Position numbers and translations under genes: made by a program. A stretch of DNA of 5,288 bases from JALWZX01 sp964506905. GTDB taxonomy: Bacteria; Patescibacteriota; WWE3; 2-01-FULL-39-13. Shown here piece by piece: positions 1-5,288 of the stretch (its first letter is position 1; the number at the start of each line of letters is the position of its first letter). Location of the stretch: NCBI GenBank assembly GCA_964506905.1, contig CAZDNW010000001.1, positions 1 to 5,288 on the forward strand. Direction: 5' to 3'. A model generated the notes under the pieces. It worked only from the letters and a program-made list of their open reading frames with translations, had not been told where the DNA came from and did no database searches.

Positions 1-920
1 GCAATAATTCCTAATGCAAACAATAAATACCAACTAAATCTAGGTGCATACATCGTTATTAATTTTAAAGTTATCCCTGTTCTTGGCATTAACCCCCCAC
101 CCAACAATCTATTTTCAAGGTATCCTGATGTTTTATTTTCAAATTGGCTATTTAGATAAAATGGAATATAGTAAATTAGTGCAGGAACCAAAGTAACACT
201 AAAAAACACGAGTGCTGACTTAAAATATTTAATTGCATAACCTAAAACTACCTTTTTGGTTTTCTCTTCACTAAAATATATATCTCTAATAAATTTACCT
301 ATAAACCCAGCAATAAAAAACGGAAAAACCGAAAGAGTATCGTAGTGCGCAAGAAGTGCCAAAGTCATTATTAGCCCAGATACTATATACCACTTATATT
401 TATTTGCATCCAACGCTTTTATAAACCAATAGACACCAATTGGTATCAAAAAGTACATAAATGCCTGATATTGTGTAATTCTTGCAAATGCTATAAATAA
501 GCCGTTTATTGCTAGAAATAAAACCGCCGTTATCGCAACTGTTTTGTCAAAAATTTTTGCGCTTAATCTATACAATGTATAGAAAGCCAAAGTCCCAAAT
601 ATAAAAAACGGTAATCTTATCTGCCATTCATTATGATAACCAAACAATTTAACATTTAAAATGTTAATCACATATTGCATTGGGCCACGCTTTTGTGAAA
701 ACAAATAATTTATCCAACCGTCTTTAACACCATATAAAAATGTCATTGGGTTTACTTCATCACCCTGGAAATCAGAATATCCTAAGCCTTGGTATCTTAC
801 CCAAATAGAATAAATAATAAACCCAAAGATGATTAAAATAACGACAACAGAATAATCGACTTCATCAAACCATTGTTTCGTTGTCTTTTTTAAATTTTCG
901 TAGGTTTCTACTAAACTCAT
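1..920 (-). CDS. GT-C membrane glycosyltransferase, GT39/PMT_2-like (C-terminus beyond window)
   Basis: This reading frame opens at ATG 920-918 and runs to the window edge without a stop, giving 306 codons. The protein is polyprenyl-phosphate-sugar transferase-like: a short charged cytoplasmic N-terminus (1-22), a first membrane helix (about 23-40), then an extracytoplasmic loop with an acidic pair, D54-E55 in 'FQGDE'. That is where GT-C enzymes carry their catalytic acid. Further hydrophobic segments lie at about 103-119, 127-146, 150-168, 176-192, 194-210 and 233-254. The motifs 'ARITQYQAF' (146-154) and 'LLAHYDTL' (189-196) resemble conserved PMT_2 loops. Family members are usually 450-600 residues, so roughly the first half or more is visible. 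By family, it would move a sugar from a lipid-phosphate carrier to a glycan, lipid or protein on the outer membrane face; donor and acceptor are unknown. It overlaps the upstream GT4 gene by ATGA, has no Shine-Dalgarno sequence, and is probably translated by coupling. The family call is fairly secure; the exact substrate is not. Confidence 0.85.
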   Translation of the reverse strand, partial: MSLVETYENLKKTTKQWFDEVDYSVVVILIIFGFIIYSIWVRYQGLGYSDFQGDEVNPMTFLYGVKDGWINYLFSQKRGPMQYVINILNVKLFGYHNEWQIRLPFFIFGTLAFYTLYRLSAKIFDKTVAITAVLFLAINGLFIAFARITQYQAFMYFLIPIGVYWFIKALDANKYKWYIVSGLIMTLALLAHYDTLSVFPFFIAGFIGKFIRDIYFSEEKTKKVVLGYAIKYFKSALVFFSVTLVPALIYYIPFYLNSQFENKTSGYLENRLLGGGLMPRTGITLKLITMYAPRFSWYLLFALGII

Positions 921-2191
921 AAGATTGATTTTAACAAACTAAGATAATTTTGCACCATTGATTTTTGACTAAATTGTGCAATCCCCTTTTTATATGCATT
1001 TTCACTTAATTCTTTAAGTTTTCTTCTATCGTTATATAGTAATGATATTAACGAAGATAACTTTATAACATCATTTTCATTTACCAAATAACCGTTAAGA
1101 TTATTGTCAATTAGTTCAACTAAACCGCCTTTTTTAGTTGCTATAACAGGCAACCCAGAACAAAACGCTTCGGATATAGTCATTGGATGTCCTTCTTCTC
1201 GCCTGGTAGGAAAAATAAATAGATGACTCTTTTGATAAAATTCAATTAATTCATCATTTCTTTTTGGACCAAGCATTTTTACAACAGAATCTAAGTTGTA
1301 TTTGCTAATTTGAGTTTTGAAATCATTAATATGAGACTGAATTCCATTGCCTATTATCAAAAACTCTATGTTTGTAATACCTTTTTCATCAATAAGTTTA
1401 TTTGCAACTTCAATTATCGTATCGACTCCCTTTTCCCTATCAACTCTTCCGATATATAAACACGTAAATTTATCATATTTATTATTACTCGGTTTAAATT
1501 TAGACTCATCAACACCGTTATAAATTACTACAACCTTTTGTATTAATTTAGGATGGTCTTGTGCAAATTGTTGTTTTAATCGTTTGCTTACAGCAACTAC
1601 CTTATCAACTTTATTAAAAAATTTTCTATTTGCAGTGTATAATTCGAACACCATACTAGGCAAATCTACTGCTAAAAACCTTCCCCAATTCATTAAAGTC
1701 TTATTAGCTTTAAATCTATTCTTAATTTCTGATTTAATGGTTCCATGAATAATTGCTAAGGATGGTAAATTAAAGTCAGAATCGTTAATAACACCATACC
1801 CTATGGTACTTTGGCTAATAACCACATCAAAAGGTTTATTTTCATGTAATTTTTTAAAAACTTTTTTGCTCTCCTCAAAATAATTTTTCTTTCCCTCTAC
1901 TGAAATACCACGCTTTAATAACCCAAGTTTCAAAAATATCTGTTCCCATTTAGTTAAGGGCCTTAACCCAGGTGTGGTATCTCCTATGTAATAATAATCA
2001 ACACCCTTTTCTGTAATTTCAACATCATCTTTGTTTATCTTTTCTGTTGGGAATTTTGAATAAGACGTAGTTATAACTGTTATGTTTGCACCAACCGATG
2101 CTAATCCTTCAACCAAATTTTTTAGTTGTGTTTCCATTCCGCCCGAAGATATATGCTTTGTTGTTGACCTAGATAAAACTGCAATCCTCAT
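917..2191 (-). CDS. GT4-family glycosyltransferase (GT-B fold), 424 aa
   Basis: A complete retaining GT4-type enzyme of normal family length. The N-terminal Rossmann domain starts with beta-strand 1 'MRIAVLS', followed by the acceptor-side glycine loop 'SGGMETQ' (16-22). An 'IHGT' segment lies near 148-151, and the inter-domain 'YNGVD' is at 224-228. The C-terminal donor-binding domain shows 'IGRVDREKG' (247-255), 'IIGNG' (279-283) and the EX7E signature E333-E341, followed by 'SGLPVIATKKGG'. No signal peptide or membrane helix is seen, so it acts in the cytoplasm or at the inner membrane face, using a nucleotide sugar. The start is firm: an in-frame TGA sits two codons upstream and the N-terminus matches the family. 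No Shine-Dalgarno sequence is present, and a promoter-like sequence abuts the ATG. Its TGA stop overlaps the ATG of the GT-C gene, suggesting the two proteins are made together. Acceptor and sugar cannot be told from the sequence. Confidence 0.93.
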   Translation of the reverse strand: MRIAVLSRSTTKHISSGGMETQLKNLVEGLASVGANITVITTSYSKFPTEKINKDDVEITEKGVDYYYIGDTTPGLRPLTKWEQIFLKLGLLKRGISVEGKKNYFEESKKVFKKLHENKPFDVVISQSTIGYGVINDSDFNLPSLAIIHGTIKSEIKNRFKANKTLMNWGRFLAVDLPSMVFELYTANRKFFNKVDKVVAVSKRLKQQFAQDHPKLIQKVVVIYNGVDESKFKPSNNKYDKFTCLYIGRVDREKGVDTIIEVANKLIDEKGITNIEFLIIGNGIQSHINDFKTQISKYNLDSVVKMLGPKRNDELIEFYQKSHLFIFPTRREEGHPMTISEAFCSGLPVIATKKGGLVELIDNNLNGYLVNENDVIKLSSLISLLYNDRRKLKELSENAYKKGIAQFSQKSMVQNYLSLLKSIL

Positions 2192-2226
2192 AAGTCAGTT
2201 ATACATTACTTTCTATACTTTGCCAA
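2192..2226 (-). promoter_or_regulatory. Sigma70-type promoter placed for a leaderless transcript
   Basis: On the minus strand, a -35 hexamer TTGGCA (2226-2221, 5 of 6 to TTGACA) is followed by a 17-bp spacer and a -10 hexamer TATAAC (2203-2198, 5 of 6 to TATAAT). The six bases TGACTT separate the -10 from the ATG at 2191, so the expected transcription start coincides with the A of the start codon. It lies wholly in the 52-bp gap and would drive the GT4 gene and the GT-C gene after it. Both hexamers and the ideal spacing make it the best promoter candidate in the window, although AT-rich DNA raises the chance rate. Confidence 0.6.
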
Positions 2227-2234
2227 ATATTAGT

Positions 2235-2256
2235 AAAAAAGGATTACCTATTTTTT
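2235..2256 (-). terminator. Weak terminator-like A/T-rich hairpin at the end of the GT4 gene
   Basis: In the transcript, an A6 tract, an unpaired TA, GG, a TAAT loop, CC and a U6 tract can fold into a bulged stem with only two G:C pairs, running into Us. The stop codon TAA of the 2244-3458 gene lies in the loop. Such a low-GC stem would be a weak intrinsic terminator at best, or simply a chance A/T palindrome. It sits just upstream of the next promoter (2226-2192), a sensible place for partial termination. Confidence 0.2.
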
Positions 2257-3458
2257 ATAATTTTGTTAAACAAATTTACATACTCTTTTGTAATCTCTTT
2301 ATGATCATATTTTTTTACATCGATTATGTTGTTCTCTGACATTTTTGTACGCAATTCTTTATCACTATACAATTCTTTTATTTTATCAGCTAAATCATCA
2401 ATGTTTTCATTCTCAAAAAACAAACAATTTCTTCTATTTTTTAATATTGTTGCTAACCCACCAGTTCTAGAAGCAATTATAGGTGTACCAGTTGCCATCA
2501 TTTCTAATGCAACAATTCCAAACGGTTCAATTCTAGACGGTATAACACCAAATATGGCTGCTTTTTGATACTTATTCTTAGATTCAGTATCCACTTTTCC
2601 TAATCCAAAATTAACCTTACCCTTAATATTAAGCACATCAGCCAATTCTAATATAGAATCCAACTCCTCTCCTCTTCCTTCTATAAATAATGAAAAATTT
2701 TCTATATTAGCTTTTGCAAATGCTCTTAATAAAACATCCACACCTTTTTTATGAACCATTCTCCCAACAAAAAAGATATAATCATTTGAGAAATACGGCC
2801 TAGGTTCGACTTTCGAAAACGCTTCTACATCAATTCCATTTGGAATTATAACAACTTTTCTACTGTATCTATTAAATCTTTTGTTAAAATCATTCCTCAT
2901 ATATTCTGAATTCACAACTATTTTATCTGCTTTTTTTACAAGTTTAGATATAAAATGAGAATAAGATTGTTTATAACTGAATACATGTAAATCATTGCCA
3001 TGAATATTTAACACTAATGGTTTATGTACAAAAAACAACATTACATATACATAAAAAGCCGAATCATCAGGAAAATGATAATTTATTACATCAAAGTTTT
3101 GTTTTTTTACAAAGTTTATAAATGAAATTGTAGAAACCACAACTCTATATGGAAATGCTAAATACCCTAAAAATGATCTAGGTAAATTTATCCAAAATCT
3201 ATATATTTCATAATTTTCTGTATCACTATCTTTAGATTTTATACTTAAAAATCCATACAAAATTTTCAATAGTAACCGCTTATATTTACTAAATTCATCA
3301 TAATTAGGATACTTAGATTTAATATATTGATCTAGTGTTAATGAAGTTACAACTGTAACTGAATGGTTAAGTGATAAATTTTCAGCTAGGGTTTCAACTA
3401 CTGCCTCAACGCCTCCGACAAGTGGTCTAAATCGGGATGTGATTAATAAAATTTTCAT
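2244..3458 (-). CDS. GT4-family glycosyltransferase (GT-B fold), 404 aa
   Basis: A complete GT4-type glycosyltransferase. The N-terminal domain begins 'MKILLITSRFRPLVGGVE', the standard first strand and glycine loop with GGVE at 15-18. 'IHGND' (152-156) is the conserved HG segment and 'PNGID' (206-210) opens the C-terminal domain. The donor site includes 'VGRMVHKKG' (231-239) with the usual basic residues, and the EX7E signature is E311-E319 ('EPFGIVALE'), followed by 'TGTPIIASRTGG'. It is soluble or membrane-associated in the cytoplasm and, by family, uses a nucleotide sugar. The start is fixed by an in-frame TAG four codons upstream and by the family N-terminus. There is no Shine-Dalgarno sequence. 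It follows the alpha/beta hydrolase after 52 bp and precedes the next GT4 gene by 52 bp. It differs clearly from the neighbouring GT4 proteins outside the motifs, so it is not a recent tandem duplicate. Its sugar specificity is unknown. Confidence 0.93.
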   Translation of the reverse strand: MKILLITSRFRPLVGGVEAVVETLAENLSLNHSVTVVTSLTLDQYIKSKYPNYDEFSKYKRLLLKILYGFLSIKSKDSDTENYEIYRFWINLPRSFLGYLAFPYRVVVSTISFINFVKKQNFDVINYHFPDDSAFYVYVMLFFVHKPLVLNIHGNDLHVFSYKQSYSHFISKLVKKADKIVVNSEYMRNDFNKRFNRYSRKVVIIPNGIDVEAFSKVEPRPYFSNDYIFFVGRMVHKKGVDVLLRAFAKANIENFSLFIEGRGEELDSILELADVLNIKGKVNFGLGKVDTESKNKYQKAAIFGVIPSRIEPFGIVALEMMATGTPIIASRTGGLATILKNRRNCLFFENENIDDLADKIKELYSDKELRTKMSENNIIDVKKYDHKEITKEYVNLFNKIIKNR

Positions 3459-3470
3459 ATTTGTATGCTA
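3459..3470 (-). promoter_or_regulatory. Possible -10 element TAGCAT ending 6 nt before the ATG
   Basis: TAGCAT (3470-3465) matches TATAAT at 4 of 6 positions, including the important second A and final T. It is followed by ACAAAT and then the ATG at 3458. There is no credible -35 hexamer at 16-18 bp. Alone it would be unconvincing, but its offset from the start codon is the same as in the two better promoters at 2192-2226 and 4405-4438. Confidence 0.3.
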
Positions 3471-3471
3471 T

Positions 3472-3497
3472 ATTTTACTAAATTTTAGCGTATTTTA
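3472..3497 (-). repeat. Three TAAAAT direct repeats at exact 10-bp spacing
   Basis: TAAAAT on the minus strand occurs at 3497-3492, 3487-3482 and 3477-3472, each step exactly 10 bp. The flanks are partly shared, giving decamers TCGTAAAATA, CGCTAAAATT and TAGTAAAATA. The repeats fill the gap between the hydrolase stop and the -10-like hexamer of the GT4 gene. Four-base A-tracts phased with the helical turn can bend DNA, and direct repeats at this spacing can also be operator half-sites. Which applies, if either, is not shown by the sequence. Confidence 0.45.
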
Positions 3498-3510
3498 CGA
3501 GAACCAAAGA

Positions 3511-4404
3511 CTATTTATAGTTTTTGCATAAAAATCCTAATAAGGCTGTATTAAATTCCTGGTATCTCTCTAAAATTGGCACATGCCCACACCTTTCAAA
3601 TATGAAAAGTTCTGATTGTGGAATCCTTTCATATGTTTTTCTTGCGTGTCTTACTGGTAAAATTCTGTCATTTATTCCCCATATTATTAAAACAGGCATT
3701 CTTAATTCTTTTAATCTATTTGTGTACACAATCTTCTGACCTTTAACACTTAAAAAGTTTGGCGAAAGAACATTCATTAACTCAGTAACATGATCTTTTA
3801 GACGCCAATGTTTATAACTTAATATTTGATCTTCATCTAATAAATTCGAATTCACTGACACGAAATGTGTACTTTTCTCGATTAATTCATCTTTTAATGA
3901 TAATTGTGATAATTTTGTATTAACAAGCTTTGTATGCCCTATTATATTTATTACCGAAACCTGGTTACCAAGTCCTGCACTAGAAACTAATACTAAATTA
4001 TCCACCAAATCCGGATATTTTAATGAAAAATCAAGTGAAATGCCGCCCCCCATTGAATGCCCAACTAGTGTTAATCTAGTAATATTAAGTTTATCTACAA
4101 ACTCTTTTACATATTTTGTAAATAAAGTATAGGAAGCATCGTCAGGTGATATTTTGGTAACATCTGGTACATCCGATCTTCCAAAAGATGGTAAATCTAG
4201 TGCTATAACTCTATATTTTTTTGCTAATACATCAATATTGCGCTTAAAATTTATAGCGGCACCACCTAATCCATGTAGTAACAACACAACTGGCCCTTCA
4301 CCCTTTTCGTAATATGCAAGTTTTATGTCGCCAGTTTTTATAAATTTAGGGGAATTCCAAAATTTTTCACTTGTCTTAAACTGTAACTTATTTTTATCAG
4401 TCAT
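3511..4404 (-). CDS. Alpha/beta-hydrolase fold enzyme with intact catalytic triad, 297 aa
   Basis: A single-domain alpha/beta hydrolase of usual length (297 aa). The oxyanion-hole motif 'LLHGLGG' is at 42-48 and 'ALDLPSFGRSD' at 68-78. The nucleophile elbow 'GHSMGGG' (115-121) puts Ser117 at the active site; the acid is probably Asp246 in 'WGINDRILP', and the base His274 in 'CGHVP'. A helical cap appears to lie between about 145 and 220. No signal peptide or lipobox is visible, so it is probably cytoplasmic. The start is firm: an in-frame TAG lies two codons upstream and the next methionine is residue 118, past the nucleophile. There is no Shine-Dalgarno sequence; a promoter-like sequence ends at the ATG. 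The family includes esterases, lipases, C-C hydrolases and dehalogenases. A nucleophilic serine argues against haloalkane dehalogenase, but nothing visible sets the substrate. Its place among glycosyltransferases hints at ester removal from a glycan or lipid intermediate, which is inference only. Confidence 0.92.
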   Translation of the reverse strand: MTDKNKLQFKTSEKFWNSPKFIKTGDIKLAYYEKGEGPVVLLLHGLGGAAINFKRNIDVLAKKYRVIALDLPSFGRSDVPDVTKISPDDASYTLFTKYVKEFVDKLNITRLTLVGHSMGGGISLDFSLKYPDLVDNLVLVSSAGLGNQVSVINIIGHTKLVNTKLSQLSLKDELIEKSTHFVSVNSNLLDEDQILSYKHWRLKDHVTELMNVLSPNFLSVKGQKIVYTNRLKELRMPVLIIWGINDRILPVRHARKTYERIPQSELFIFERCGHVPILERYQEFNTALLGFLCKNYK

Positions 4405-4438
4405 ACACTAATTGTACAGAGATTATAATATTATTCAA
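4405..4438 (-). promoter_or_regulatory. Sigma70-like promoter abutting the hydrolase start codon
   Basis: On the minus strand, a -35-like TTGAAT (4438-4433, 4 of 6) is followed by a 16-bp spacer and a -10 TACAAT (4416-4411, 5 of 6). TAGTGT then fills the six bases before the ATG at 4404. The promoter occupies nearly the whole 35-bp gap, with the -35 starting one base after the upstream gene's stop codon. The predicted transcript starts at or next to the A of the ATG. Both this -10 and the one at 2203-2198 are preceded by TG, giving a shared TGTAYAAY. Confidence 0.5.
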
Positions 4439-4439
4439 A

Positions 4440-5288
4440 CTATTTACGATGTTCAAAAACCCATTCATAAACTTTATCTACCTCTTTTGCTTTTGCTTCC
4501 CAACTATATACATCATAAATACGCTTTGTATTTACGATTGGCTTTGATTCTACAAATTCTTTTATTTCCTTCGCAACTGTTTTAGGAGCTTTCGATGAAA
4601 AGTATTTTAACCCTTTTATAGTGCCTTTTGTTTTAAAACCAGATGCTATAACAGGTGTACCACTACCTAATGATTCTAATACAACCTTAGGTAAGCCTTC
4701 TGCTTGGGAGGGCATTGCAAATACATCTGCATTTTTATAATAAACTGCAAGATCAGAGTTAGGAACATAACCTTGCCAAATTATTCTGTGCTCAACACCT
4801 AAATTTTCAGCCATATCTTTTAACTCGTTAAAATATTCTTCATCTTCAAATGTTCCTATCCATCTCACATAATATTCTGGTGGTAAATACTTCAAGGCCT
4901 CTATTAAAATATCTGGGCCTTTTCTCGGAATTATTTTTCCAACACATAAAATTTCTGTCCCGCTTTTATCGATAGGTTTATTATTTAAAGGTTTGGTTTT
5001 AAATATTTCTGTTTCTAGACCAGACTCAACAACAAACAATTTTTCTTTTTTAGGGCGGTAATACTCATACATCTTTTCTCTATTAGATTCAGATACAAAT
5101 ATACATGCGTCCGCAACTTTAACAGAAGTTCTATCTGCTAATTCCCATAAAGGATTTTCAAAATATTTTTGCATAAACTTCATTTTTTCTCCTTTTTCTA
5201 TGGCTTTTTCTTTTCTTTCTTTTGCAACTATATGAAAATGAGCAACATAAGGCGTTTTATCTAACCAACCAAAAAGAAGTTTATAAAT
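4440..5288 (-). CDS. GT4-family glycosyltransferase, N-terminus beyond window (282 codons visible)
   Basis: The frame ending at TAG 4442-4440 stays open to the window edge, giving 282 residues. Residue numbers here count from that edge. The upstream part, 'DKTPYVAHFHIV' (10-21), matches the HG/HxH-like region that ends the GT4 acceptor domain, so the gene extends beyond 5288 and perhaps 100 residues are missing. A charged K/E-rich stretch (23-37) follows, then 'ACIFVSESN' (61-69) and 'VESGLE' (87-92). The donor domain has 'VGKIIPRKG' (116-124) and the EX7E signature E197-E205 ('EGLPKVVLE'), followed by 'SGTPVIASG'. It should be a retaining nucleotide-sugar-dependent transferase on the cytoplasmic side. 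An internal ATG at 5183 has a good Shine-Dalgarno sequence in front, but starting there would remove the acceptor domain, so it is not taken as the gene start. The sugar and acceptor are unknown. It is the most upstream gene of the visible group. Confidence 0.9.
   Translation of the reverse strand: MYKLLFGWLDKTPYVAHFHIVAKERKEKAIEKGEKMKFMQKYFENPLWELADRTSVKVADACIFVSESNREKMYEYYRPKKEKLFVVESGLETEIFKTKPLNNKPIDKSGTEILCVGKIIPRKGPDILIEALKYLPPEYYVRWIGTFEDEEYFNELKDMAENLGVEHRIIWQGYVPNSDLAVYYKNADVFAMPSQAEGLPKVVLESLGSGTPVIASGFKTKGTIKGLKYFSSKAPKTVAKEIKEFVESKPIVNTKRIYDVYSWEAKAKEVDKVYEWVFEHRK

Noticed and set aside
921..933. A promoter for the GT-C gene based on TAAAAT (933-928) ending 7 nt before its ATG
   Set aside because: It lies inside the upstream coding region, has no -35 match at 16-18 bp, and the ATGA overlap already explains expression.
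2082..2339. Plus-strand open frame of 85 codons
   Set aside because: It lies opposite the N-terminal part of one GT4 gene and the C-terminal end of another. Its protein is low-complexity and hydrophobic without a recognisable domain.
2326..2568. Plus-strand open frame of 80 codons
   Set aside because: It lies fully opposite the conserved donor domain of a GT4 gene, so it is a shadow of that coding constraint.
3478..3488. Short inverted repeat CTAAATTTTAG as a terminator after the hydrolase gene
   Set aside because: The stem is five A/T-rich pairs around one base, with no following U tract. It is better explained as part of the phased TAAAAT repeats.
3524..3739. Plus-strand open frame of 71 codons
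   Set aside because: It is antisense to the C-terminal part of the hydrolase, including the region of its catalytic histidine, and has no features of its own.
4440..5183. Taking the last GT4 gene as a complete 247-residue protein from the ATG at 5183
   Set aside because: The frame is open upstream to the window edge and encodes GT4-like sequence with an AHFHI segment. A 247-residue GT4 would lack most of its acceptor domain.
1..5288. A previously undescribed defence, mobile or RNA-based system
   Set aside because: Every long frame is accounted for by glycosyltransferases or a hydrolase. No repeat array, transposase, integrase, nuclease, structured RNA or tRNA is visible.

Overview
The window looks like part of a surface-glycan or glycoconjugate assembly locus from an AT-rich bacterium. 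All five genes lie on the minus strand, so the transcription order is from high to low coordinates. They are a GT4 glycosyltransferase (N-terminus outside the window), an alpha/beta hydrolase, two complete GT4 glycosyltransferases, and a multi-pass GT-C (GT39/PMT_2-like) glycosyltransferase (C-terminus outside the window). TGA is used once as a stop and never in frame as an amino-acid codon, so the standard bacterial code fits and codes that reassign TGA are excluded. Strong AT bias, very compact spacing (gaps of 35, 52 and 52 bp and one 4-bp overlap) and dense glycosyltransferase content would suit a Patescibacteria/CPR-like genome. No marker gene is present, so this assignment is only a guess.

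Layout in transcription order: 5288-4440 GT4 (partial); 4439-4405 gap holding a promoter-like sequence; 4404-3511 alpha/beta hydrolase; 3510-3459 gap with three phased TAAAAT units and a weak -10; 3458-2244 GT4; 2243-2192 gap with the best promoter in the window; 2191-917 GT4; 920-1 GT-C enzyme, joined to the preceding gene by an ATGA overlap. No RNA gene, mobile element, CRISPR array or convincing strong terminator was seen. No stretch over 300 bp lacks a gene.

Working model (inference): the three GT4 enzymes transfer sugars from nucleotide sugars at the cytoplasmic membrane face. The GT-C enzyme transfers a sugar from a polyprenyl-phosphate donor on the outer face. The hydrolase has an intact catalytic triad, but its substrate cannot be read from sequence; removal or editing of an ester group on the glycan is one possibility.

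The most notable signal is regulatory. The three genes with a visible intergenic start have starts pinned by nearby in-frame stops, lack a Shine-Dalgarno sequence, and carry a -10-like hexamer ending exactly 6 nt before the ATG. That geometry predicts leaderless mRNAs. I found no clear evidence of a wholly new biological system.
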